From: Bacteroides sp. OM05-12
GTDB taxonomy: Bacteria; Bacteroidota; Bacteroidia; Bacteroidales; Bacteroidaceae
Length of the DNA stretch: 64,000 nt
Assembly (NCBI RefSeq): GCF_003438995.1
Contig: NZ_QSUN01000008.1
Span: forward strand, 17,658-81,657
Direction of reading: 5' to 3'
The notes beneath the pieces were generated by a model. The model was not told the DNA's origin, searched no databases, and saw only the letters and a list, made by a program, of their open reading frames with translations. Each line of letters starts with the position of its first letter. Position 1 is the stretch's first letter. Shown here in pieces: positions 18,480 to 27,701 of the stretch. Made by a program: the position numbers and the translations under genes.

Positions 18480-19934
18480 ATGCCTATGTTATTTACTGCT
18501 GAAAATGCATTACTAATCTGTTCTATATTACTTTTCGTTAGCATCGCTGTTAGTAAAACCGGTTATCGGTTTGGTATTCCAACTCTCTTATTATTCCTCT
18601 TTGTCGGAATGTTTTTCGGCAGTGACGGGCTGGGAATACAATTCCATAATGCCGACGGAGCACAATTCATCGGGATGCTCGCACTAAGTATCATATTATT
18701 CTCCGGAGGCATGGACACAAAATTCAAAGAAATAAAGCCTGTACTGGCACAAGGTATACTGCTTTCAACCTTTGGAGTATTATTGACGACTTTCTTCACA
18801 GGATTTTTTATTTATTGGATTGCAAGTTTCTCCCATTCCAGCATTACTATGTCCTTAACCACTTCGTTGCTCCTAGCCGCCACGATGTCATCTACCGACT
18901 CTGCTTCGGTATTCAATATCCTCCGTTCGCAAAAGATGAATCTAAAGCACAATCTGCGTCCGATGCTTGAATTGGAAAGTGGTAGTAACGACCCTATGGC
19001 ATTTATGCTCACCATTGTACTGATACAATTCATACAAGCCGGAGGAATGGGTATCGGAGAAATCTTAACCTCTTTTGCCATACAATTTGCCGTAGGTGCC
19101 GGAGCCGGATATTTATTAGGAAAGCTCGCTATTCTGATTATCAATAAAATAAATCTACCCAATCAATCCCTTTACCCTATCCTATTACTCAGCTTCGTCT
19201 TTTTTATCTTCACCGCAACCGATTTGGTAAAAGGAAACGGTTATCTGGCTGTGTACATTGCCGGTATGATGGTAGGAAATACAAAGATAACCAACAGAAA
19301 AGAGATAGCTACCTTTATGGATGGTATGACATGGCTGTTCCAAATTATCATGTTCCTTACTCTCGGATTGCTGGTCAACCCGCATGAAATGCTTGGAATA
19401 GCTGTTGTAGCAGCACTTATCGGTATATTCATGATTCTTGTAGCCCGTCCGCTAAGTGTCCTTCTATGTTTGCTCCCATTTAGAAAGATGTCAATCAGTT
19501 CCAAAACATTCGTATCATGGGTAGGATTGCGCGGGGCGGTTCCTATTATATTCGCCACGTATCCGGTAGTTGCAGGCGTGGAGGGCTCCAATCAGATATT
19601 CAATATCGTATTCTTCATCACTATCCTCTCACTCGTTATTCAGGGAAGCACCATTTCCTGGTTTGCCAAACTACTCCATTTAGATACTCCATTGGAGAAA
19701 ACCGGAAATGTATTCGGTGTGGAACTGCCGGAAGAAATAGATAGCAGTCTGCACGATATGGTTCTGACGGAAGAGATGCTTTCAAATGGCAACAGTCTCA
19801 AAGATATGAATATTCCTAAAGGAACACTGGTCATGCTGGTGAAACGCGGGGAAGAATTTATCATACCCAACGGAACAGTTCAGCTTCACGTGGGAGACAA
19901 GCTGTTACTCATTTCCGAAAATAAGAAAGAATAA
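18480..19934 (+). CDS. Potassium/proton antiporter of the CPA1 (CvrA/NhaP2-like) family
   Basis: This 484-residue protein has about 12-13 membrane helices with the CPA pattern FRFGIPTLLLFL-type N-terminus (YRFGIPTLLLFLFVGM) and MSSTDSASVFNIL, whose Asp residues are central to ion exchange. After the membrane part there is a soluble TrkA-C-like domain (residues about 405-484, ending VGDKLLLISENK) that binds nucleotides or ions in related proteins. It probably expels K+ or Na+ for protons in pH or osmotic homeostasis. I start it at the ATG at 18480 because an upstream in-frame TTG overlaps the -7 box. Confidence 0.9.
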   Translation: MPMLFTAENALLICSILLFVSIAVSKTGYRFGIPTLLLFLFVGMFFGSDGLGIQFHNADGAQFIGMLALSIILFSGGMDTKFKEIKPVLAQGILLSTFGVLLTTFFTGFFIYWIASFSHSSITMSLTTSLLLAATMSSTDSASVFNILRSQKMNLKHNLRPMLELESGSNDPMAFMLTIVLIQFIQAGGMGIGEILTSFAIQFAVGAGAGYLLGKLAILIINKINLPNQSLYPILLLSFVFFIFTATDLVKGNGYLAVYIAGMMVGNTKITNRKEIATFMDGMTWLFQIIMFLTLGLLVNPHEMLGIAVVAALIGIFMILVARPLSVLLCLLPFRKMSISSKTFVSWVGLRGAVPIIFATYPVVAGVEGSNQIFNIVFFITILSLVIQGSTISWFAKLLHLDTPLEKTGNVFGVELPEEIDSSLHDMVLTEEMLSNGNSLKDMNIPKGTLVMLVKRGEEFIIPNGTVQLHVGDKLLLISENKKE

Positions 19935-19979
19935 AAACAAAGATAAGGAGGCACTTTTATGTTCGCCCTTATCATTGAA

Positions 19980-20067
19980 TCGTTTCACCCGGCGAAGCCT
20001 ATCGTTTGCCCAAGGGAAGCCTGTCGTTCAGCCCGGGTGAAACGATAGGTTTCCCTTGGGCAAACGA
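19980..20067. repeat. 88-bp element of four 22-nt units, copy 2
   Basis: Units start at 19980, 20002, 20024 and 20046. Units 1-3 begin TCGTT; units 3 and 4 end AAACGA; units 1 and 2 end in GCCTA/GCCTG and unit 4 begins with the inverse TAGG. Unit 2 (TTTGCCCAAGGGAA) is the inverse of unit 4 (TTCCCTTGGGCAAA), and unit 1 (TTTCACCCGG) of unit 3 (CCGGGTGAAA). Unit 3 is itself nearly palindromic. The element lies between the antiporter stop and the macrodomain gene. Confidence 0.85.
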
Positions 20068-20223
20068 TTCGAAAGACCTGATGTTCGAATCAGCAGTACC
20101 TTATATTCACCCATCATCGTCCTTTTCTTTTTAAATTCTCCGGCAAAACAAATAAATATGACCGAATATTCGTTTTTTTGTTCCCAATCAACTTATTTTG
20201 TACCTATAATAAAATTGTAAAAA

Positions 20224-20739
20224 ATGGAAAAGCTCGAAATAATCTTAGGGGATATAACCCTATTGGCAACAGATGCAATCGTCAATGCTGCCAACTCATC
20301 CTTATTAGGTGGAGGAGACGTAGACGGAGCCATACACCGTGCTGCCGGTCCCGATTTGGTACGTGAATGCCATCTGCTGCACGGCTGTAATACCGGCGAC
20401 GCTAAAATAACCAAAGGATACAATCTGCCTGCACGCCATGTTATTCATACAGTCGGTCCTATTTGGCGTGGCGGAACAAAACAAGAACCCGAATTATTAG
20501 CCGGTTGTTACAAACGCTGTTTCGAAGTAGCATCCCGCAACGCTATCCATACGATAGCCTTCCCATCTATCAGCACAGGAGTCTATGGTTATCCGATAGA
20601 ATTAGCCGCTCCCATCGCTTTGAAAGAGATAAAAGAAGCCATCCGAAAGTACCCGGATTTGGAAAAAATTATCGTCTGCTGCTTCTCGGAAGAAAATCTA
20701 GAAGTATACCAAAAGAGCTTAAAGACACTTAATTCTTAA
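20224..20739 (+). CDS. Macrodomain protein, O-acetyl-ADP-ribose deacetylase-like
   Basis: The 171 residues are a single macrodomain. Landmarks are GDITLLATDAIVNAANSSLLGGGDVDGAIH, quoted here as two blocks (IVNAANSSLLGGG and DVDGAIHRAAG), then GDAKITKGYNLPARHVIHTVGP and the substrate loop ISTGVYGYP. The NAAN and GGGDVDGAIH residues are those used by YmdB/MacroD-type hydrolases to remove ADP-ribose or O-acetyl groups. It is a cytoplasmic protein, likely involved in ADP-ribose turnover. No toxin (ADP-ribosyltransferase) is adjacent. Upstream is the 22-nt array. Confidence 0.93.
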   Translation: MEKLEIILGDITLLATDAIVNAANSSLLGGGDVDGAIHRAAGPDLVRECHLLHGCNTGDAKITKGYNLPARHVIHTVGPIWRGGTKQEPELLAGCYKRCFEVASRNAIHTIAFPSISTGVYGYPIELAAPIALKEIKEAIRKYPDLEKIIVCCFSEENLEVYQKSLKTLNS

Positions 20740-20801
20740 GCTACAAAGCAAACTAATATGACATTTTGACGTTTAATATACATATTAATAATAAAAATGA
20801 T

Positions 20802-21776
20802 ATGTATATGAAAACGAATCAAATAATATTAGCGTCGAAACCTACGGGTATGCCGACCATAAATAATTTCCGTTTTGAAGAAGTGACACTGCCACCTATT
20901 CAGAAAGGAGAAGTGCTTTTAAAACCTCTTTATTTCTCCGTAGATCCTTATCTCCGTCATACGATGGATAAAACTGGAATCCCTATGACAAGTATCGCTA
21001 TAGCAATGGTAGAAGAGAGTCATGATGCCAATAAATTTAAAAAAGGAGATACCGTTATAGGTATGCTTCCCTGGGCTACTCATGCCGTTAAAGAAGAAGA
21101 TAAACTACGTAAAATAGAAACGACCGATGTTCCCGTCAGTTATTATCTGGGAGTACTCGGTATGCCGGGATTAACAGCCTATTTCGGAATGACGGATATA
21201 TGCCGACCTAAACCGAAAGAAACGGTAGTAATATCCGGAGCAGTAGGAATAGTGGCCGGACAGATTGCAAGAATCATGGGTGCAAGAGTAATCGGCATCA
21301 CCGGTTCTGACGAGAAGGCCGATTTAATCACCCATCGTTTCGGCTACGATGAAGCCATTAACTACAAGAATGTTTCTAATCTTGATGAAGCCATATCCAA
21401 AGTCTGTCCGAATGGCATCGACTGTTATTTCGACAATGTAGGAGGAGATGTATCCGATACGGTAATTAAGCATATTAATTTCGATGCACGTATCGCCATC
21501 TGCGGACAAATAGCACTTTACAATGAAATTAACCTGAGTACGGGCATACGTATACTGCCCCAGATATTAACGAAAAGTGCTACGGTTCAAGGTTTTATGG
21601 TTAATAATTATAACCAACGCTTTCCCGAAGGATTGATGCAATTAAGCAAATGGATAAGAGAAGGTCGGTTAAAGTACACAGAGACTGTCATTGATGGCTT
21701 TAAGCATCTTCCAGAAGCATTTATTGCCCTTTTTGAAGGCAAAAACACGGGAAAAATGATTGTAAAGACTAATTGA
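20802..21776 (+). CDS. NADP-dependent zinc-free medium-chain reductase (PTGR1/CurA-like)
   Basis: About 325 residues with the layout of the leukotriene B4 dehydrogenase group of the MDR superfamily: LKPLYFSVDPYLR in the catalytic domain, LGMPGLTAYFGM, the nucleotide-binding VVISGAVGIVAGQIARI, GITGSDEKAD, and YFDNVGGDVSDTVI. No zinc-ligand cysteines are seen. Such enzymes reduce the C=C bond of alpha,beta-unsaturated carbonyls, often detoxifying lipid aldehydes or quinones. Start is at one of two adjacent Met codons (20802 or 20808); the longer frame beginning with TTG has no support. It appears to be a single-gene unit. Confidence 0.9.
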   Translation: MYMKTNQIILASKPTGMPTINNFRFEEVTLPPIQKGEVLLKPLYFSVDPYLRHTMDKTGIPMTSIAIAMVEESHDANKFKKGDTVIGMLPWATHAVKEEDKLRKIETTDVPVSYYLGVLGMPGLTAYFGMTDICRPKPKETVVISGAVGIVAGQIARIMGARVIGITGSDEKADLITHRFGYDEAINYKNVSNLDEAISKVCPNGIDCYFDNVGGDVSDTVIKHINFDARIAICGQIALYNEINLSTGIRILPQILTKSATVQGFMVNNYNQRFPEGLMQLSKWIREGRLKYTETVIDGFKHLPEAFIALFEGKNTGKMIVKTN

Positions 21777-21839
21777 TACCCTCACGTTAAAATAATGTAA
21801 ATGTATTCATAATTTGTTTTACCCCAAAGGAGAGATGTT

Positions 21840-21847
21840 TACTTTTG
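21840..21847 (+). promoter_or_regulatory. -7 box of the acyl-CoA ligase-AddA operon
   Basis: TACTTTTG matches TAnnTTTG, 18 bp before the first ATG. A TTTG at 21813-21816 is a possible -33 element with 23 bp spacing, longer than usual. Confidence 0.5.
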
Positions 21848-21865
21848 CGCACATTCGTCACATAA

Positions 21866-23542
21866 ATGTGCAAAAAGATGGTTAACGAAAAGAGTTTTAT
21901 TGCTCTTATTGAGCAAAGTATCATAAAGAATTGGGACTCCAATGCCTTGACTGACTATAAAGGAATTACCTTACAATATAAGGATGTAGCCCGTAAAATA
22001 GAGAAAATACACATTTTATTAGAAAATGCAGGTATACAACAAGGAGATAAGATAGCAGTTTGTGGTAGAAACAGTGCTCATTGGGCGGTCGCTTTTCTTG
22101 CAACGATTACTTACGGAGCTGTGATTGTTCCAATTCTTCATGAATTTAAAGCAGACAATATACACAATATCGTGAACCATTCCGAAGCACGATTACTATT
22201 TGTAGGCGACCAGATTTGGGAGAACCTGAATGAAGAAGCAATGATGCATCTTGAAGGTATCATAGGATTACAAGACTTCTCTGTCTTTATCTCCCGTTCC
22301 GAGAAGCTGAGCTATGCACGCGAGCATTTAAACGAGATATACGGACATAGATTTCCATGTAATTTCCGCCCCGAACACATATCTTATCATCAGGATAAAC
22401 CGGAAGAACTTGTTATCATTAACTATACTTCGGGTACAACCGGATACTCCAAAGGGGTTATGCTCCCCTATCGCAGTATCTTATCCAATGTGGAATATTG
22501 CCGGGAAGAGGTGAAGATACAACCGGGAGACCGTATTGTCTCTATGCTACCGATGGGACATGTATTCGGAATGACCTACGATTTTCTTTATGGCTTATGC
22601 GCCGGAGCACATATCTGGTTCCTGACGCGAATGCCGTCACCCAAGATTATTGCGCAATCATTCTCTGAAATACAGCCGAAGGTTATCGCATGCGTGCCGC
22701 TTATTGTCGAAAAAATCATCAAGAAGAATATACTTCCGAGAGTAGATAATCGCATCGGAAAATTATTGCTGCACGTACCTATCATCAATGATAAAATAAA
22801 GGCAGCAGCAAAACATGAGGCGATGAAAGTATTCGGAAGCAATTTTATTGAAATTATTATTGGAGGCGCACCTTTCAATGCCGAAGTGGAAGCCTTTCTG
22901 AAAAAGATTGAATTCCCTTATACTATTGTATATGGTATGACGGAGTGCGGTCCTATTATCTGCTCCAGTTATTGGAAAGACTTAAAGTTGGCTTCATGCG
23001 GAAGAGCAGCCTCACGGATGGAAGTCCGCATTGATTCTCCCGATCCTGAAAACATCGCCGGAGAAATCCTTTGCAAAGGAGAGAATCTAATGCTGGGATA
23101 TTACAAGAATGATGAAATAACCGCCCAAGTTGTCGACAGCAACGGATGGTTGCACACCGGAGATCTTGCAGTCATGGACAAAGAAGGAAATGTATTCATA
23201 AAAGGACGAAGCAAGAACTTGTTGCTTAACTCGTCAGGACAAAATATCTATCCGGAGGAGATAGAAAGCAGACTGAATAATATGCCATATGTTTCCGAAT
23301 CACTGATTGTATTGCAGCGCGATAAATTGGTTGCATTGATATATCCTGATTTTGATGATGCTTTTGCACATGGGCTTACCAATGCGGACATCGAGAAAGC
23401 AATGGATATCAACCGCAACAACCTCAATGCCGTATTGCCTGCTTACTCACAAATAGCCAAAGTGAAGATTTATCCGGAAGAATTTGAAAAAACGGCCAAG
23501 AAAAGTATAAAACGCTTCCTTTATCAAGAAATGAAAGGATAA
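21866..23542 (+). CDS. AMP-forming long-chain acyl-CoA ligase
   Basis: The 558-residue protein has the adenylate-forming motifs in order: P-loop YTSGTTGYSKGVMLPY, VYGMTECGP, and GWLHTGDLAVMDKEGN, plus the C-terminal KGRSKNLLLNSSGQNIYPEEIE with the swinging domain. These enzymes activate fatty or other carboxylic acids with ATP and load them onto CoA or a carrier. Start is MCKK or the Met four codons later (MVNEKS). The next gene, addA-like, starts 6 bp after the stop, so they are co-transcribed; the functional connection is not obvious. Confidence 0.9.
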   Translation: MCKKMVNEKSFIALIEQSIIKNWDSNALTDYKGITLQYKDVARKIEKIHILLENAGIQQGDKIAVCGRNSAHWAVAFLATITYGAVIVPILHEFKADNIHNIVNHSEARLLFVGDQIWENLNEEAMMHLEGIIGLQDFSVFISRSEKLSYAREHLNEIYGHRFPCNFRPEHISYHQDKPEELVIINYTSGTTGYSKGVMLPYRSILSNVEYCREEVKIQPGDRIVSMLPMGHVFGMTYDFLYGLCAGAHIWFLTRMPSPKIIAQSFSEIQPKVIACVPLIVEKIIKKNILPRVDNRIGKLLLHVPIINDKIKAAAKHEAMKVFGSNFIEIIIGGAPFNAEVEAFLKKIEFPYTIVYGMTECGPIICSSYWKDLKLASCGRAASRMEVRIDSPDPENIAGEILCKGENLMLGYYKNDEITAQVVDSNGWLHTGDLAVMDKEGNVFIKGRSKNLLLNSSGQNIYPEEIESRLNNMPYVSESLIVLQRDKLVALIYPDFDDAFAHGLTNADIEKAMDINRNNLNAVLPAYSQIAKVKIYPEEFEKTAKKSIKRFLYQEMKG

Positions 23543-23548
23543 CATAAA

Positions 23549-26500
23549 ATGAAAACCTCATCCGAATTAGTTGTTTATAAAGCATCTGCGGGTTCCGGCA
23601 AAACATTTACACTTGCCGTGGAATACATAAAACTGCTTATTCAAAACCCACGTGCTTACAGAAACATTCTCGCAGTGACTTTTACCAATAAAGCTACTAC
23701 CGAAATGAAAAAGAGAATTCTGGAACAGCTATACGGTATATATATAGGTGACAAAGAATCTGCCCCTTATCTGGAAAATGTATGTAAAGGAGTGAATTTG
23801 CCCGAAGATGAAGTCCGGGCAGCAGCCGGTAAAGCATTGAATTATATCATCCATGATTACAGTCACTTTCGTGTGGAAACAATCGACTCTTTCTTTCAAT
23901 CGGTCATACGTAACCTGGCGAGGGAATTGGAATTGAATGCGAATCTGAATATAGAACTCAATAACTCGGAAGTATTAAGCGATGCGGTGGATGCAATGAT
24001 CGAAAAACTAGACCGCAACTCTCCCGTGCTTACTTGGTTACTGGAGTATATCGAAGAACGAATTCAAAGCGACCGTCGATGGAACGTTTCAGATGAAATA
24101 AAAAGCTTCGGACGTAATATTTTCGATGAGGGATATATTGAAAAGGGAGCCGGATTACGAAATAAATTAAAAGATAAAGATTGTATCCGCAATTACCGTA
24201 AAACATTAAAAGCAATACGGGAAGAAGCCTTGGAACAGATGAAAGGTTTCTCCGATCAGTTTAACGGTGTATTGGAAACAGCCGGGCTATCTCCTCTGGA
24301 TTTGAAAAACGGAGCAAGAGGTATCAGCAGTTACTTTAAAAAGATAGAATCCGGCATTTTGGGAAATGAAGTAAGAAATACCACTGTAGAGAAAAGCCTG
24401 AACAGTGCTGAGGAATGGAGTACAAAAACATCGCCGAACAGAGCAGAAATCTTAGCCATTGCCGAATCAGAACTTATTCCGTTATTACAGACGTGCGAAA
24501 ATTTTCGTTCTAAAAATAACAGTATCGTCAACTCCTGCGAATTGTCTTTGCGCCATATCAATAACTTACGTCTGTTGGCCAATATCGACGAAGAAGTGCG
24601 CGAACAAAATCGTGAGAACAACCGTTTCCTCTTATCGGACACAAATGCCCTGCTCCATAATCTGGTAAAAGACGGAGACTCCTCATTTGTCTTTGAAAAA
24701 ATAGGTACAAGTATCCGCAACGTCATGATAGACGAGTTTCAAGACACATCACGAATGCAATGGGATAATTTCAAATTATTATTGCTGGAAGGGCTGTCAC
24801 AAGGAGCAAACAGTCTGATTGTAGGTGACGTGAAACAATCCATTTACCGTTGGCGAAACGGTGATTGGGGAATATTAAACGGATTACAAGGAAAAATCGA
24901 AGCATTCCCTATCCGGGTGGAAACGTTAACAACCAATCGACGTAGTGAAAGCAATATAATCCATTTCAATAACCAAATCTTTACGGAAGCCCGCAACTGG
25001 CTTAACAACATATATACCGAAGAACAAGGTGAAGAATGCGAGGAATTGCAAAAAGCATATAACGACGTTAAGCAAGATTCCCCTAAGAAAGAAGAAAAAG
25101 GTTACATCAAAATATCATTTCTCAACAACGAACAAGAAAGCTCTTATACCGAACAAACATTGGAAGCTCTGGCAACAGAAACCGAACAACTGATCCATAG
25201 CGGTATCCGCCAGTCTGACATTACCATTCTTGTACGTAAAAACAAAAGTATACCTCGGATAGCAGATTACTTCGACAAGAATCTGCCTTATAAAATCGTA
25301 TCCGATGAGGCTTTCCGTTTGGATGCGTCACTTGCGCTCTGTATGATTCTGGATGGTCTGCGTTATCTGTCCAATCCCGAAAACAAGATAGCACGTGCCC
25401 AACTTGCCGTCTCCTATCAGAATGAAGTGCACCATAATCAGGTAGATTTAAATACAATATTAATAAACGAAGTAGAGAATTATCTACCGGAAAGTTTTAT
25501 TAATAATATAAAGACACTGCGTTTAATGCCTCTATATGAACTGATTGAAAAACTATTTGAGGTATTTGAAATGCAGTTGATAGCCAATCAGGATGCCTAC
25601 CTGTTTGCTTTCTTTGATGCTGTATTGGACTATCTGCAAACAAATTCATCGGATATCGATAGTTTCATTACTTTTTGGGAAGAGACGTTATGCGGCAAGA
25701 CCATTCCATCGGGAGAGATAGAAGGCATACGTATCATGTCTATACACAAGTCAAAAGGATTGGAGTTTCACACTGTACTGATACCCTTCTGCGACTGGAA
25801 ATTAGAAAACGAAACAAACAATCAATTAGTATGGTGCGAACCTAAAGAAGCTCCGTTCAATGAATTGGATATTGTGCCCATCAACTATTCCACAACAATG
25901 TCGCAATCCATTTATCAAGACGATTACCGGCATGAACGACTTCAACTGTGGGTAGATAATCTGAATTTACTCTATGTTGCCTTCACTCGTGCCGAAAAGA
26001 ATCTGATTGTATTCGGCAAAGCGAAACAAAAAGGTACAGTATCCGAACTACTTTTCCATTCGCTTGCAATGATTGTGCAAAAGAATAATGAAGAATGGGA
26101 TGGTGAAATACCTTACGAATTCGGAACATTATGTTCTTCTGAAACTAAGAAAGAGAAAAAAAGCACAAACAAATTGACTGTACTACCGAATAAATGTGCC
26201 GTAAAAATGGAATCTTATAAGCATAAGATAGAATTTAAACAGTCCAACCGTTCGACCCGTTTTATTCGTGGTGAAGGAGAAGAAGACAAAACAGAGAAGT
26301 ATATCAGTCAAGGGCAATTGCTCCACGTCATCTTTTCTGCCATTGCAACGGATAAAGATATAGACCATGCGTTCTCCGAATTGATATCCGAAGGAATCAT
26401 CAGTTCTCAAAAGCAAGTAGAACAGCTAAAGAAACTAGTTTATCACGCACTCTCCCACCCCAAAGTATCCGAATGGTATTCCGGCAAATATCGTCTCTTC

Positions 26501-26734
26501 AATGAATGCGAGATTGTCTACAAAGAAAACGGTATAGTACAAACACGTCGCCCAGACCGTGTCATGATGAAAGATGACGAAGTAATTGTCGTCGACTTTA
26601 AATTCGGAAAAAGGAAACCGGAATACAATGACCAAGTACAAGGCTATATGAATCTTCTTGCAGAAATGGGATATAAGAATATTACCGGATATCTATGGTA
26701 TGTATTTGAGAATGGTTTAGAAGAGGTGAGGTAG
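23549..26734 (+). CDS. AddA-like UvrD/Rep helicase with C-terminal nuclease (RecB-type)
   Basis: The 1061-residue protein has the superfamily-1 helicase motifs: Walker A KASAGSGKTFTL (residues 10-21), TFTNKATTEMKKR, DEFQDTS (Asp near 395), GDVKQSIYRWRNGD, MSIHKSKGLEF near 731 and YVAFTRAEKNL near 810. The C-terminal PD-(D/E)XK nuclease has RPDRV and VVDFKFGKRKPEYNDQ near 1015. It should be the motor-nuclease subunit of an AddAB-type end-processing enzyme that prepares broken DNA for RecA. The partner with a second nuclease domain is encoded convergently at 27702-30743. The two genes are separated by a tRNA and a regulator gene, rather than forming the usual addBA operon. Confidence 0.93.
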   Translation: MKTSSELVVYKASAGSGKTFTLAVEYIKLLIQNPRAYRNILAVTFTNKATTEMKKRILEQLYGIYIGDKESAPYLENVCKGVNLPEDEVRAAAGKALNYIIHDYSHFRVETIDSFFQSVIRNLARELELNANLNIELNNSEVLSDAVDAMIEKLDRNSPVLTWLLEYIEERIQSDRRWNVSDEIKSFGRNIFDEGYIEKGAGLRNKLKDKDCIRNYRKTLKAIREEALEQMKGFSDQFNGVLETAGLSPLDLKNGARGISSYFKKIESGILGNEVRNTTVEKSLNSAEEWSTKTSPNRAEILAIAESELIPLLQTCENFRSKNNSIVNSCELSLRHINNLRLLANIDEEVREQNRENNRFLLSDTNALLHNLVKDGDSSFVFEKIGTSIRNVMIDEFQDTSRMQWDNFKLLLLEGLSQGANSLIVGDVKQSIYRWRNGDWGILNGLQGKIEAFPIRVETLTTNRRSESNIIHFNNQIFTEARNWLNNIYTEEQGEECEELQKAYNDVKQDSPKKEEKGYIKISFLNNEQESSYTEQTLEALATETEQLIHSGIRQSDITILVRKNKSIPRIADYFDKNLPYKIVSDEAFRLDASLALCMILDGLRYLSNPENKIARAQLAVSYQNEVHHNQVDLNTILINEVENYLPESFINNIKTLRLMPLYELIEKLFEVFEMQLIANQDAYLFAFFDAVLDYLQTNSSDIDSFITFWEETLCGKTIPSGEIEGIRIMSIHKSKGLEFHTVLIPFCDWKLENETNNQLVWCEPKEAPFNELDIVPINYSTTMSQSIYQDDYRHERLQLWVDNLNLLYVAFTRAEKNLIVFGKAKQKGTVSELLFHSLAMIVQKNNEEWDGEIPYEFGTLCSSETKKEKKSTNKLTVLPNKCAVKMESYKHKIEFKQSNRSTRFIRGEGEEDKTEKYISQGQLLHVIFSAIATDKDIDHAFSELISEGIISSQKQVEQLKKLVYHALSHPKVSEWYSGKYRLFNECEIVYKENGIVQTRRPDRVMMKDDEVIVVDFKFGKRKPEYNDQVQGYMNLLAEMGYKNITGYLWYVFENGLEEVR

Positions 26735-26769
26735 GAATTATATAAAATTTATGCAACTGTCCTATAATA

Positions 26770-26811
26770 GTAAACCGCAAATACCTAATTATTAGTTATT
26801 TGCGGTTTTTA
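26770..26811. terminator. Terminator between addA-like gene and tRNA-Arg
   Basis: AAACCGCAAATA pairs with TATTTGCGGTTT across a short loop and is followed by T's on the plus strand, ending the addA operon. The same stem on the minus strand follows the tRNA 3' end, so it can work in both directions. Confidence 0.8.
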
Positions 26812-26815
26812 ATTG

Positions 26816-26889
<74 letters not shown>

Positions 26890-26905
26890 ATCCTTAAATG
26901 CGGTG

Positions 26906-26913
26906 CAAAGGTA
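26906..26913 (-). promoter_or_regulatory. -7 box of tRNA-Arg
   Basis: Minus-strand TACCTTTG fits TAnnTTTG just upstream of the tRNA. Confidence 0.6.
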
Positions 26914-26995
26914 CATTTTTTTATGAAATCTCAAAACTTTTCAGGCTCTTTTTTCTTATAAATTTATCACTCTATTCTAATTTAAGAATAATAAA

Positions 26996-27026
26996 TTGAC
27001 GTAACTTACAGATTTTATTATATTTG
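26996..27026 (+). promoter_or_regulatory. Promoter of the LuxR-type gene
   Basis: TTG at 26996-26998 and TATATTTG at 27019-27026 with a 20-bp spacer make a textbook Bacteroides promoter, 42 bp before the start codon. Confidence 0.7.
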
Positions 27027-27068
27027 CATCCAATGTAATCTGATACTCAAAAGAGAAAAGAAAATCAT

Positions 27069-27551
27069 ATGATAAAAAACCTGCTAAAAGAACTCATCAG
27101 TTTAAGAAAGGACTCAAAAGAAGCCGAGATTACCATAAATAATGAAGATAAATTCATACCATCCGAGAAACAATGGCAAAAGTTTATTGACTTCATAGGA
27201 AGTAATAGGATTACGGAAACACAAATAGAGGAAATCATCATAGCAATGAGCGGAAAAGAAGGAGCATCCGTTATCCAACAAATAAAGAAAGAGATGGAAG
27301 ATAGCCGTGAGTATGCAGAAGATATCAGGAAACTTCATCCTACAATAACAGCTACCGAATTGCAAATATGCTGTTATATTATTGAAGGAAAATCCAGTGA
27401 GGAAATCAGCCAATTAATGGGCGTGGGAGTCTCAACCATTACTTCAAACAGATGCCGTATACGCACTAAATTAGGAATATCCAAAGAAAGGAGCCTGAAA
27501 GTCTATCTAGACTCCGTCACACGTTTAAAGAAGAAAAATAAGAAGAAATAA
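27069..27551 (+). CDS. LuxR-type helix-turn-helix regulator, 160 residues
   Basis: The C-terminal ~65 residues form a LuxR/GerE-type helix-turn-helix: TATELQICCYIIEGKSSEEISQ, then GVGVSTITSNRCRIRTKLGIS. The N-terminal part is charged and helical (FIDFIGSNRITETQIEEII), with no receiver or ligand-binding domain that I can name. In Bacteroides this HTH is often attached to tetratricopeptide or sensor domains; here it stands alone. It is probably a transcription factor, target unknown. The C-terminus is a Lys run (KKKNKKK). It sits between addA and addB, but no evidence ties it to their control. Confidence 0.75.
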   Translation: MIKNLLKELISLRKDSKEAEITINNEDKFIPSEKQWQKFIDFIGSNRITETQIEEIIIAMSGKEGASVIQQIKKEMEDSREYAEDIRKLHPTITATELQICCYIIEGKSSEEISQLMGVGVSTITSNRCRIRTKLGISKERSLKVYLDSVTRLKKKNKKK

Positions 27552-27701
27552 GCCATCGGGCATACGATGCAGGCAAAAAAACAATCAGCTATCGTTTCAT
27601 CATAAGAGGTAATCGAATAAAGGAGAGAATGAAGAAACTCCAATATCCGATATACCTTCATGATAAAACTAATAGTCAATTAAATCCATAAATTCTTCTT
27701 T

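Noticed and set aside
18371..18544. N-terminal extension of the transglutaminase gene
   Set aside because: The region holds the gene's own promoter, and the lipoprotein signal begins at 18370.
20224..20739. Macrodomain gene as part of an ADP-ribosylation toxin-antitoxin or defence unit
   Set aside because: No ADP-ribosyltransferase or defence gene is adjacent; it appears to stand alone.
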